From Bacteroidales bacterium (GTDB lineage: Bacteria; Bacteroidota; Bacteroidia; Bacteroidales; UBA4417), in the NCBI GenBank assembly GCA_016707705.1, contig JADJHD010000014.1, forward strand, positions 67,470 to 131,469: DNA of 64,000 nucleotides. The letters are read 5' to 3'. The translations under genes and the position numbers were made by a program. The notes beneath the pieces were generated by a model, which searched no databases, was not told where the DNA came from, and worked only from the letters and a program-made list of their open reading frames with translations. The stretch's first letter is position 1. The number at the start of each line of letters is the position of its first letter. This document shows, in pieces, positions 27,077 to 35,603 of the stretch.

Positions 27077-28531
27077 ATGAAAATGAAAAAGTTTGGAGGT
27101 TATCTGTTAGTTGCCATACTGGGCAGCTTGATTTCTTTAGGTGCATTTGCCCTTATCCAGAAAAAAAGTGAGAAAATCCAGGGGGTACCGCAATCAAACG
27201 TCCCCGCACATCTGGCCAGCTTATCCGGCGAAGGCTCATCATTACCTGATTTTACTGCAGCTGCCAATGTTACAGTTCATTCTGTCGTGCATATCAAAAC
27301 CAAGTATGCCAGAAAAAACAATTACTATGATTATTTCTTCAATTTCCATGAATTCTTTGGAGATAATGGATATGGTGAACCGGCACCTCTTGAGGGAGCA
27401 GGATCCGGTGTGATAATTTCACCTGACGGATACATCGTTACCAATAATCATGTTGTTCAGGACGCCAATAGCATCGAAGTTGTTTTGAATGACAAGCGAT
27501 CATATACCGGAACCATTGTTGGGACAGATCCTTCAACTGATCTCGCAGTTGTGAGGATAGATGAAAAAGATCTGCCATACCTGATTTATGGCAACTCAGA
27601 TAATGTGATGATTGGTGAATGGGTTCTTGCCGTTGGTAATCCCTTTAACCTGACATCTACAGTCACCGCCGGAATTGTCAGTGCCAAAGCCAGGAATATC
27701 AATATCCTGGGAACTCCGGATAGTCCGGCAATTGAGTCATTCATTCAAACCGATGCTGCAGTGAATAGGGGGAATAGCGGTGGAGCACTGGTTAATACCA
27801 GAGGAGAACTGATTGGGATTAATGCGGCAATCGCAAGCGGGAATGGATTTTATGCCGGATACTCATTTGCCATTCCTGTTAATATCGTTAAAAAAGTAGT
27901 TTCTGATTTGCTTGATTATGGTGAAGTGCAGCGTGCATTTTTGGGTGTCAACATCAGGGAAATCGACAGTAAACTTGCCGAGCAACAAGGGTTGAAACAA
28001 CTGCGTGGAGTATTTGTGGCTGATATTGTTGATGAAGGAGCAGCCCAGAAGTCCGGCATAGAAAAGGGAGATATTATACTGGCAATTGGTGGAGTGTCTG
28101 TTAACAGTACATCCGAATTGCTTGAGAATGTTGGACGCTACCGTCCCGGAGATAAGGTTGCCGTGCTTATAAGTCGCGCGAACCGTGAATCCACAGTTAA
28201 TGTGGTTCTGAGAAACAAGCAGGGAAACACTTCAATAGTGAAGAAAGAAGATACAGATATAGTATCCATCCTTGGAGCAACATTTGAACAGGCCCAGCCA
28301 GACCTGTTGAGCAGACTTAATATCCGTAATGGAGTGCAGGTGAAGAAACTTGCGGAAGGAATTTTGAAGGATGCCGGAATAAGGGAAGGATATGTAATTA
28401 CTGAAATTGACAAGAAGCCAATCAATTCGGCAGCTGACATTCAATCTGCACTTGCCAACAAGAAGGGTGGAGTTCTGATTGAAGGAGTTTATCCAAACCG
28501 AACGAGGGCATATTATGGCTTCGGACTCTAA
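27077..28531 (+). CDS. degP: DegP/HtrA-family periplasmic serine protease
   Basis: About 484 aa: an N-terminal membrane or signal segment (GGYLLVAILGSLISLGAFAL), a trypsin-like domain with the His in NNHVV, the Asp in STDLAVV and the Ser in NRGNSGGALV, then two PDZ domains (about 290-385 and 400-484). The family degrades or refolds damaged envelope proteins in the periplasm. The ATG at 27077 (or 27083) is preferred over the TTG at 27062, because it directly precedes the Lys-rich start of the signal segment. A cluster of inverted half-sites upstream may carry stress control. Confidence 0.93.
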   Translation: MKMKKFGGYLLVAILGSLISLGAFALIQKKSEKIQGVPQSNVPAHLASLSGEGSSLPDFTAAANVTVHSVVHIKTKYARKNNYYDYFFNFHEFFGDNGYGEPAPLEGAGSGVIISPDGYIVTNNHVVQDANSIEVVLNDKRSYTGTIVGTDPSTDLAVVRIDEKDLPYLIYGNSDNVMIGEWVLAVGNPFNLTSTVTAGIVSAKARNINILGTPDSPAIESFIQTDAAVNRGNSGGALVNTRGELIGINAAIASGNGFYAGYSFAIPVNIVKKVVSDLLDYGEVQRAFLGVNIREIDSKLAEQQGLKQLRGVFVADIVDEGAAQKSGIEKGDIILAIGGVSVNSTSELLENVGRYRPGDKVAVLISRANRESTVNVVLRNKQGNTSIVKKEDTDIVSILGATFEQAQPDLLSRLNIRNGVQVKKLAEGILKDAGIREGYVITEIDKKPINSAADIQSALANKKGGVLIEGVYPNRTRAYYGFGL

Positions 28532-28669
28532 AACAAATGAGATTAAAGCTTGTTAATACTTACTGATTACCCCAGTTCTTTGATCAGGGTGCCAATATAA
28601 ATACATTGTTTTATTCAGAATTGGCTGTTGGATTATTTAGCAGTCAGTTCTATACAATAATCGAGTGCC

Positions 28670-29533
28670 ATGAGACAACTAAAAATCACCAAGTCGATAA
28701 CGAACCGGGAAACCGCTTCTCTCGACAAATACCTTCAGGATATCGGGAAGGAAGAACTGATCAATGCGGATCAGGAGGTGGAATTGGCGCGTCGTATACG
28801 AACAGGTGACCAGCAAGCGCTTGACAAACTATGCCGTGCGAATTTGAGATTCGTTGTATCCGTAGCAAAGCAATACCAAAACCAGGGACTGAGCCTGCCA
28901 GACCTGATCAATGAGGGAAACCTTGGATTGATTAAAGCTGCGCAGCGTTTTGATGAAACCAGGGGATTTAAATTCATTTCCTATGCCGTATGGTGGATCC
29001 GTCAGTCGATTCTGCAGGCATTAGCTGAGCAGTCTAGAATTGTAAGGCTTCCACTCAATCAGGTCGGTTCACTCAATAAAATCAAAAAAGAGACTTCCCG
29101 GCTTGAACAGAAATTTGAGCGCCTTCCTTCAGCTGATGAAATTGCGGAATCATTGGAAATCCCGGAATACAAGATTGATGCAGCGCTGCGTATTTCAACC
29201 AAATACATTTCAATGGATGCCCCATTGGCTGAGGATGAAGATACCAAGTTCATTGATATGTTCATCGACGAAGATGCTCCATTCACTGATTCAGGCCTGA
29301 TGCGCGAATCACTTGCCAAAGAGATTCAAAGGTCCTTGTCGACACTTTCCGAAAAAGAGAGGGATGTAATCAATCTGTATTATGGGATTGGGATTCCTAA
29401 TGGACTAACCCTTGAAGAGATTGGTGCCAAATTTGACCTGACCCGCGAACGGGTACGTCAGATTAAGGAGAAGGCTATCAGGCGATTGAAACATAATTCC
29501 AGGAGCAGATTGCTGAAATCTTATCTCGGATAG
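28670..29533 (+). CDS. rpoD: Primary RNA polymerase sigma factor (RpoD/SigA)
   Basis: A 287-aa sigma-70 factor of the compact form found in Bacteroidota, without the long region 1.1 or the non-conserved insert of proteobacterial RpoD. Region 1.2 (SLDKYLQDIGKEELI), region 2 (NLRFVVSVAKQYQ, DLINEGNLGLIKAAQRFD, KFISYAVWWIRQ), region 3 and region 4.2 (TLEEIGAKFDLTRERVRQI) are all intact. It directs transcription from TAnnTTTG-type promoters, several of which occur in this window. It has its own terminator at 29588. Confidence 0.96.
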   Translation: MRQLKITKSITNRETASLDKYLQDIGKEELINADQEVELARRIRTGDQQALDKLCRANLRFVVSVAKQYQNQGLSLPDLINEGNLGLIKAAQRFDETRGFKFISYAVWWIRQSILQALAEQSRIVRLPLNQVGSLNKIKKETSRLEQKFERLPSADEIAESLEIPEYKIDAALRISTKYISMDAPLAEDEDTKFIDMFIDEDAPFTDSGLMRESLAKEIQRSLSTLSEKERDVINLYYGIGIPNGLTLEEIGAKFDLTRERVRQIKEKAIRRLKHNSRSRLLKSYLG

Positions 29534-29587
29534 TATCTCAAAGCAAGTGGAACATCCTCTTTTCTGAGAGAAAATTTGAAAAGAATG

Positions 29588-29612
29588 CAGGGCTTTTGCC
29601 CTGTTTTTTTTT
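29588..29612 (+). terminator. Rho-independent terminator
   Basis: CAGGGC-tttt-GCCCTG stem followed by nine T residues, 54 bp after the sigma-factor gene. Confidence 0.9.
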
Positions 29613-29855
29613 GTTTTATGCTGATTCTGAGGCTGGAGAAAAAATATTATCATCTTTTTTCAACTTCATTTTACTTTAAATCTTATTTCTTTATATCACA
29701 CATAATCAAATATATAGATCGAAATATCTCGTTATTATAGCATGCCCTTGTTAGTCCGGCGCAAAAAAATCTATGTATTACATATTACCTTTTCTCTATT
29801 TTTGGATTATAGGAAGAACAACTGACTTGTTTTACTATAGGCTAATTATACTTGT
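29613..29855. other. AT-rich spacer, no gene seen
   Basis: Strongly AT-rich spacer between the sigma-factor terminator and the CheY-like gene. A TACCTTTT near 29792 is a weak candidate -7 box. I see nothing else in it. Confidence 0.4.
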
Positions 29856-30230
29856 ATGAAGGTACTCATCGCTGAGGATAACCAGTTAAATCAGCAATTA
29901 ATGTCGCTGTACATGAAGCGGCTGGGTTGGGATTTTAAAGTAGTTGGTGATGGATTGCAGGCAGTGGAATGCTGCAGGCAAGAGTCATATGATTTGATTC
30001 TTATGGATGTTGATATGCCTGTTCTGGATGGAATTGAAGCCACCAGGTATATCAGACTGTTCAATTCCTACATTCCCATCATTGCGATTACGGCTTATAC
30101 TGATGAAAACGTCAAAAGAGAGACTCAGGCAGCAGGGATGAATGCATTCCTTGCAAAACCCTGCAGTCGAAACGATATATATGCTACAGCTACTGCATGC
30201 CTCGAACAAAAAGAGGAGAAGGTAGCCTGA
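29856..30230 (+). CDS. Single-domain response regulator (CheY-like)
   Basis: A 124-aa stand-alone receiver domain. The acidic pair is E7-D8, the phospho-acceptor is D51 in LILMDVDMP, Thr is in ITAYT and Lys in LAKPC. The MDxxMPxxDGxEATRxIR wording resembles receivers that are fused to or served by hybrid histidine kinases, so it may be a phosphorelay intermediate. No output domain is present and no kinase is nearby. It is flanked by its own terminator at 30253. Confidence 0.9.
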   Translation: MKVLIAEDNQLNQQLMSLYMKRLGWDFKVVGDGLQAVECCRQESYDLILMDVDMPVLDGIEATRYIRLFNSYIPIIAITAYTDENVKRETQAAGMNAFLAKPCSRNDIYATATACLEQKEEKVA

Positions 30231-30252
30231 ATCATCAATTTTACATTTCAAG

Positions 30253-30274
30253 AGCCGCTTTTGCGGCTTTTTTT
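30253..30274 (+). terminator. Rho-independent terminator
   Basis: AGCCGC-tttt-GCGGCT stem followed by six T residues, 22 bp after the CheY-like gene. Confidence 0.88.
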
Positions 30275-30372
30275 ATGTTTAAATTTCAGATAAAGCCGCA
30301 GGAATTCTTCAAAATTATTGTCATATTAGCTCTGTGTGAAACTATTAACAAATACTTAATAAATTTTTTCAT

Positions 30373-30408
30373 TTTGTTCATTTATCCCATTCGGGATTAG
30401 TACCTTTG
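30373..30408 (+). promoter_or_regulatory. Bacteroidota sigma-A promoter for pyrG
   Basis: TACCTTTG at 30401-30408 with a TTTG at 30373-30376 (24-bp spacing, slightly long). It would give a leader of roughly 230 nt before the pyrG ATG at 30645. Confidence 0.6.
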
Positions 30409-30496
30409 TGACCCATAGTGGATTTACTAACTATATCTGCATTATCCCTGGATACTCGTTTTCGGGGCCTGCCTTAAACTAATGCGAATTCCTTGT

Positions 30497-30542
30497 CCTG
30501 ATTGATTTTCAAACAAAAATCAATGAATGAAATCAGGTTTTT
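30497..30542 (+). promoter_or_regulatory. Terminator-like hairpin in the pyrG leader
   Basis: CCTGATT (30497-30503) pairs with AATCAGG (30531-30537). An inner helix is possible between 30504-30509 and 30516-30521, and the outer stem is followed directly by TTTTT. An alternative 9-bp hairpin (30501-30509 with 30516-30524) uses part of the same strand, so the two folds compete. It lies inside the long pyrG leader and could act as an attenuator. This is inference from pairing only. Confidence 0.35.
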
Positions 30543-30644
30543 GCATACTTAAAGAAGGTCCGGGTGTTTGGCAAAACTCAAACCTGAATTTTGGATGATT
30601 TTGCTAATGACAACAGCGGAACTTTATTGCTACCAATCATAACT

Positions 30645-32255
30645 ATGGCTGAAACACGATATATTTTCACAACCGGAGGAGTTGCCTCTTCACTCGGAAA
30701 AGGAATCATCTCTTCCTCCCTTGCAAAACTTCTTATTGCCAGGGGCTTCAAAGTCACCATCCAGAAGCTGGATCCGTACATTAACATTGATCCCGGTACG
30801 CTCAATCCCTATGAGCACGGAGAATGTTTTGTTACAGATGATGGCGCTGAAACAGACCTTGATCTGGGTCATTATGAGAGGTTTACCAATGTCCCGACTT
30901 CTCAGGCCAATAATGTAACAACAGGAAGGATATACCAGGCAGTAATTGATAAGGAGCGCAGAGGCGACTACCTTGGAGAAACTGTTCAGGTGATTCCCCA
31001 TATTACTGACGAAATAAAGAACAGGATTCGCCTGCTTGGTAATGGCGGAAAGTTCGACTTTGTGATCACTGAGATTGGTGGTACCGTTGGCGACATTGAA
31101 TCGCTTCCCTACATTGAGGCTGTTCGACAGATGAAATGGGAACTTGGAAATCGATGTCTGGTAATCCATTTGACACTGGTACCTTATCTCCATTCTTCCG
31201 GAGAGTTAAAAACAAAACCTACCCAGCATTCAGTTAAAACTTTACTGGAATCTGGAGTTCAGCCTGATGTGATTGTCTGCCGTACAGAAAAACATCTTAA
31301 CCAGGCTTTACGCAATAAGATTGCGTTATTCTGCAATGTTATACCTTCAGCTGTTATTGAGTCCATTGATGTTGAGACCATTTATGATGTGCCTCTGCTG
31401 ATGAGGGATGAGCGCCTTGATCAGGTTGTTCTCGAGAAAATGCAAGTGCCAATCCGCAAGGAGCCGGATCTTGCAAAATGGGAGGAGTTTCTCTTCAGGT
31501 TAAAGCATCCTGAAGGAGAGGTGAAAATCGGACTGGTAGGTAAATATGTGGAGTTGAAGGATGCTTATAAATCAATCCTGGAGTCTTTCATTCATGCCGG
31601 TGCGTCAAATCAGGTGAAGGTTGAAGTAAAAATGATTCATTCTGAATCAATTAATCCTGAAACTGTTGGCAATCTATTGAAGGATCTTGATGGAATTCTT
31701 GTTGCCCCAGGTTTTGGAGCCAGAGGGATAGAAGGTAAAATTACTGCAATACAGTTTGCAAGGGAAAAAATGATTCCTTTCATGGGAATCTGCCTGGGCA
31801 TGCAGTGTGCAGTGATAGAATTTGGCAGAAATGTACTTGGATACAAGGATGCACACTCCACTGAAATGAATCCTGACACTCAGTTTCCTGTGATAGATAT
31901 CATGGAAGAGCAGAAGAAAATCAACAAAAAGGGTGGCACAATGAGGTTGGGAGCATATCCCTGCAGTATCAGGCCCGGAACCAAAGCCTTTAAAGTATAT
32001 GGACAGGCAGAGATAAAGGAACGCCATCGTCATAGGTTTGAGTTCAATAATCAGTATCTTGAATCCTATGAAAAAGCAGGAATGATGCTGGTTGGTGTTA
32101 ATAAGGAAGATAATCTGGTTGAAATGATTGAACTCAAGGACCATCCCTGGTTTATTGCAGTGCAGTTTCATCCTGAATATCGCAGCACTGTTGCTAATCC
32201 ACATCCGTTATTCGTGAATTTTGTGGCTGCTGCCATTATCCACAAAAAATCCTGA
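30645..32255 (+). CDS. pyrG: CTP synthase
   Basis: A 536-aa CTP synthase that aminates UTP to CTP with glutamine and ATP. An N-terminal synthetase domain (RYIFTTGGVASSLGKGI and the DPYINIDPGTLNP loop, about 1-270) is followed by a class I glutamine amidotransferase domain with the nucleophile Cys in GICLGMQ and a His-x-Glu near HPEYRS. The ATG at 30645 is chosen over an in-frame ATG at 30591, because the family begins at AETRYIF and the 18 extra residues look like leader sequence. Confidence 0.97.
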   Translation: MAETRYIFTTGGVASSLGKGIISSSLAKLLIARGFKVTIQKLDPYINIDPGTLNPYEHGECFVTDDGAETDLDLGHYERFTNVPTSQANNVTTGRIYQAVIDKERRGDYLGETVQVIPHITDEIKNRIRLLGNGGKFDFVITEIGGTVGDIESLPYIEAVRQMKWELGNRCLVIHLTLVPYLHSSGELKTKPTQHSVKTLLESGVQPDVIVCRTEKHLNQALRNKIALFCNVIPSAVIESIDVETIYDVPLLMRDERLDQVVLEKMQVPIRKEPDLAKWEEFLFRLKHPEGEVKIGLVGKYVELKDAYKSILESFIHAGASNQVKVEVKMIHSESINPETVGNLLKDLDGILVAPGFGARGIEGKITAIQFAREKMIPFMGICLGMQCAVIEFGRNVLGYKDAHSTEMNPDTQFPVIDIMEEQKKINKKGGTMRLGAYPCSIRPGTKAFKVYGQAEIKERHRHRFEFNNQYLESYEKAGMMLVGVNKEDNLVEMIELKDHPWFIAVQFHPEYRSTVANPHPLFVNFVAAAIIHKKS

Positions 32256-32284
32256 TAAACAGTTTCTGGTCTGCCATTCTGTCC

Positions 32285-32312
32285 TCCTGAGTGTTTTCAG
32301 GATATCTTTTTT
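32285..32312 (+). terminator. Probable rho-independent terminator
   Basis: TCCTGA (32285-32290) pairs with TCAGGA (32297-32302) around a 6-nt loop, followed by TATC and a T-run. It lies 29 bp after pyrG. Confidence 0.55.
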
Positions 32313-32480
32313 GTTTGTTTTTCTCTTTCATCTATACTTCTGACAGGATTATTCCCTGTGGTATAAAAATTGACTTTGCGGAAAGGATAATTTCTATCTG
32401 TTATTTAGTTGGTCATTATGCTCTTGGTTTTCACCATTCTGGCTAATTAGGTCCAGCCTTATTTCGGATGTAACATTTTG

Positions 32481-32488
32481 TATCTTTG
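32481..32488 (+). promoter_or_regulatory. Probable -7 box of the yidC promoter
   Basis: TATCTTTG fits TAnnTTTG and lies 35 bp before the yidC ATG. A clear TTTG -33 element is not evident. Confidence 0.55.
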
Positions 32489-32523
32489 CGCCCCAATCCA
32501 ATTAACGAAAATACCTGCACTTA

Positions 32524-34425
32524 ATGAATAGGACGAACATCATAGGCCTTGTTGTAATCATGGCTTTATTGATTGGTTACAGCTTTTATATGACTCCCTC
32601 AAAGGCGGAGTTAAAACAGGCACAACTCAGGGCAGATTCCATTGCACGTGTTGAGCGGGCTGATTCTGCAGCTCAGGCAGCCCAGGCGGCTCAGGCTCTT
32701 TTGAAATCAAAGGCCGATACTGCAGCAGCTGTTCAAACTGATACCAGTCAGGCTGCATCTGTAGCAAATACCGGTGCATTTGCTATCGCCAGCAAGGGAG
32801 AGGATCGATTCTTCACCCTTGAAAATGAAGTTTTGAAACTCAAGATCGCTGCTAAGGGCGGTTATGTGTATTCTGCAGAGCTGAAGAACTATAAATCCTA
32901 CGATACCCTGCCTCTGATACTCTACAGGGGTGATTCAAGTGCATTTGGAATTGAATTCAATACTGAAGATCTCAAGACTATCAATACGAGCCAGCTGTTT
33001 TTTGTCCCTGCCGCTTCTGGTAAAGGGGACTCTGTTTCAGTTAGCGGAAAAGACTCATTGCAGTATGCATTGAGGGTATATCCGGGAGGAGCTGATTCAG
33101 CCGGATCGAGATATATTGAATATCTATACACTCTGAAGGGCGATGAATTCATGGTTGGCTTTTCGGTTCGCTTTGTTGGTATGAAAGGCGTGATTGCTCA
33201 GAATACTCAGGACCTTGTGCTTACATGGAATGCTGATTTGTACCGTCAGGAAAAGAGTTTTAAAAACGAGTTGCTGGCATCAACCATCCACTATATGGAT
33301 AATACAGGTGATGTCAATAATCTGAATGAATCAAAGGACGAAAAGGAGAGAATCACTACCCCGGTTAGATGGGTTTCCTTTAAGGATCAGTTCTTTTCGG
33401 CTACGCTTATAGCTCCAGATAAATTTGAAAGTACTGATGTAGAATGTACATCGAGAGTTGAAAGCAGTGACCGCATATTAAAGAGCATGAAGGCATCATT
33501 TTCCCTGCCTTTCAATCCTACTGCCGATCAGCAGATAGATTTAAGGTGGTATTTCGGTCCAAATAAGTATAAGATCCTCAGATCCTATGATCTTAATCTG
33601 GAAAGACAGATACCTCTGGGCTGGAGTTTCTTCCTGATGCAATGGATCAATCGCTTTGCTGTTCTGCCGGTATTCAACTGGCTGGAAAGCTTTAATATCA
33701 ATTATGGTATTATCATTCTGATACTTACCGTGCTGTTGAAAATCGTCCTCTTCCCGATTGCATGGAAGACCTATATTTCATCAGCCAAGATGAGAATTCT
33801 TAAGCCTGAAGTAGAAGAGATCAATGAGAGGTATCCGAAGAAAGAGGATGCTATGAAGAAACAGCAGGCTGTAATGACACTATACAAGAAAGCTGGGGCA
33901 AATCCCATGTCAGGTTGTGTCCCCATGCTGTTGCAGTTCCCGATCCTTATCGCATTGTTCAGGTTTTTCCCTGCCTCAATAGAGCTCAGGCAACAGTCGT
34001 TCCTATGGGCACATGACCTGTCAAGCTATGACTCTGTGTTGAATCTCCCTTTTACAATTCCATTCTATGGAGATCATGTGAGCCTTTTCTGCCTCCTGAT
34101 GACCGTATCGACCATCATGTACACAAAGATGAACAATGATATGATGGGATCTACCAATCAGATGCCCGGAATGAAGACCATGATGTACCTGATGCCGATT
34201 ATGTTCCTGGGATTCTTTAACAGTTACTCCTCAGGTTTGAGCTATTATTACCTTCTTGCCAACCTCTTTACTTTTGCACAGATGTTCCTCATCAGGAAGT
34301 TTGTGAACGAGGATAAACTGCATGCACGCATCCAGGAAAACAAGAAAAAGCCTGTTGTAAAATCAGGTTTCCAGAAACGTTTGGAAGAAATGGCCAAGAA
34401 ACAGGGATACCAGACTAAGAAATAA
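32524..34425 (+). CDS. yidC: Membrane protein insertase YidC
   Basis: A 633-aa Oxa1-family insertase of the Gram-negative type. It has one N-terminal membrane helix (about 5-23), then a linker rich in Ala/Gln/Lys. A large periplasmic beta-sandwich domain (about 90-350) follows, and then a conserved five-helix core (about 360-600) containing NYGIIILILTVLLK, NPMSGCVPMLLQFPI and the NSYSSGLSYYYLLANL signature. The C-terminal tail is Lys-rich. It inserts inner-membrane proteins alone or with SecYEG. The gene converges with mqnA and shares a bidirectional terminator. Confidence 0.96.
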   Translation: MNRTNIIGLVVIMALLIGYSFYMTPSKAELKQAQLRADSIARVERADSAAQAAQAAQALLKSKADTAAAVQTDTSQAASVANTGAFAIASKGEDRFFTLENEVLKLKIAAKGGYVYSAELKNYKSYDTLPLILYRGDSSAFGIEFNTEDLKTINTSQLFFVPAASGKGDSVSVSGKDSLQYALRVYPGGADSAGSRYIEYLYTLKGDEFMVGFSVRFVGMKGVIAQNTQDLVLTWNADLYRQEKSFKNELLASTIHYMDNTGDVNNLNESKDEKERITTPVRWVSFKDQFFSATLIAPDKFESTDVECTSRVESSDRILKSMKASFSLPFNPTADQQIDLRWYFGPNKYKILRSYDLNLERQIPLGWSFFLMQWINRFAVLPVFNWLESFNINYGIIILILTVLLKIVLFPIAWKTYISSAKMRILKPEVEEINERYPKKEDAMKKQQAVMTLYKKAGANPMSGCVPMLLQFPILIALFRFFPASIELRQQSFLWAHDLSSYDSVLNLPFTIPFYGDHVSLFCLLMTVSTIMYTKMNNDMMGSTNQMPGMKTMMYLMPIMFLGFFNSYSSGLSYYYLLANLFTFAQMFLIRKFVNEDKLHARIQENKKKPVVKSGFQKRLEEMAKKQGYQTKK

Positions 34426-34451
34426 ATTCTTCTGCTACCAGCAGAGTAGCA

Positions 34452-34516
34452 TTAAAAAAAATCAGGTTCAAGATGATCTTCAGTAGAAAGATGACTTGAA
34501 CCTGATTCTTTTTTAT
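34452..34516. terminator. Bidirectional terminator between yidC and mqnA
   Basis: A perfect 13-bp inverted repeat, 34460-34472 with 34495-34507, with a possible inner 5-bp stem. It is flanked by a T-run on the plus strand (34509-34514) and an A-run on the left side (34454-34461). It can therefore stop transcription from both converging genes. Confidence 0.85.
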
Positions 34517-34530
34517 GAGAGTGAACTTTC

Positions 34531-35283
34531 CTAATAATCCTTTTCAGCAAGGTATTTCAGGAATAGATTCATGCCTTTCTTCTTTTCTTCGTCTAGCAGG
34601 AAACTTATATCCCTGCTTAGGTAGGTGATGAGTTCTTCTTCACTGATAGAGCGGTTTTGAGCGAGCCTGACAGATTCAGGGATATGCTGGGTTCCCCATT
34701 TGAGAGCTGACTCAAATTGCTTTTCAAACTCTCCCGGAAGAGGGTTTACCGATACCCATGCTGCGAAGACAAAAGGCAGTTGGGTTAGGGAATACCATGC
34801 ACCGGCCAGATCATAGCTGAATTTGAATTTACTGCTCACACCGAAAGTTTTGTCACCAATCAGTACAACTCCCTCACCCTTTGATAAGGATGAGGAATCC
34901 TTGTTAAGGCTTTTCCATAGAATATTAACCTTCCAAAGATGTTTGGCAAGTACTTTAATCAGGCTCACAGAAGTTCTGGAGTCGGTGTCAAGGTATATGG
35001 TGTGCAATTCTTCAACGGGCTGGTTGGAGAGCAGAAGGACGGTCCTGACATCACCAATGGCTCCAATGCAATAATTGCCTGCAATCTGATAGTTTGGGAA
35101 CAGGGGAAGAGCACCAACCGGGACCAGGCTAAGGTCTGTTTGTCCATTCAGCAACTGTTCTGCACAAGCGGAAGGAACCCTTAATTCAAGTGAGAATTCA
35201 GGGAGTAAGCCAGAGTGGGTAATGCCGTAGATCAACGGCAAGGTATTGAGGTAGGAAACAGCAGTAATTCGAATTGGTTTCAT
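34531..35283 (-). CDS. mqnA: Chorismate dehydratase (menaquinone, futalosine pathway)
   Basis: A 250-aa MqnA/MqnD-superfamily protein. The start KPIRITAVSYLNTLPLIYG and the later QTDLSLVPVGALP match MqnA, which converts chorismate to 3-enolpyruvylbenzoate in the first step of the futalosine route to menaquinone. A periplasmic-binding-protein-like fold without a signal peptide is expected, so it is cytoplasmic. No other mqn gene adjoins it. Its presence suggests that the organism respires with menaquinone made by the futalosine route rather than the classical Men route. Confidence 0.88.
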   Translation of the reverse strand: MKPIRITAVSYLNTLPLIYGITHSGLLPEFSLELRVPSACAEQLLNGQTDLSLVPVGALPLFPNYQIAGNYCIGAIGDVRTVLLLSNQPVEELHTIYLDTDSRTSVSLIKVLAKHLWKVNILWKSLNKDSSSLSKGEGVVLIGDKTFGVSSKFKFSYDLAGAWYSLTQLPFVFAAWVSVNPLPGEFEKQFESALKWGTQHIPESVRLAQNRSISEEELITYLSRDISFLLDEEKKKGMNLFLKYLAEKDY

Positions 35284-35477
35284 AAGCTTCGAAAGTATAT
35301 TAAATTTAGGATTTCAGGAAATTTAATAGGAGGAATATGATGGCTAATCCAGGATGTCGTCAAAATGGATACAGCTCAATCATTGCAGGCAATAGGGGAT
35401 AAATTGCAGATAGAGTCGAACTGATTGATTTTGAATTGAAATATCTTGTTGTAAGTTATTTATTTTAAATATTTTCC

Positions 35478-35485
35478 TACCTTTG
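35478..35485 (+). promoter_or_regulatory. Bacteroidota -7 box of the rpsA promoter
   Basis: TACCTTTG, an exact TAnnTTTG, with TTG triplets near 35446-35451 as a weak -33 element. The leader to the rpsA ATG is about 110 nt. It can form a small hairpin by pairing TTGTAT (35513-35518) with ATACAA (35535-35540), which might matter for S1 autoregulation. The rest of the 320-bp divergent spacer shows nothing else. Confidence 0.65.
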
Positions 35486-35603
35486 CACCCCTATTTTACC
35501 GGCTGTATTCTATTGTATCCGGGAAACAGCAGCAATACAACGGTCAGGCAACCAACAGATTGTTAAACCGGCCAACCCGGAAGGCCACAGATAAATTAAA
35601 TTC

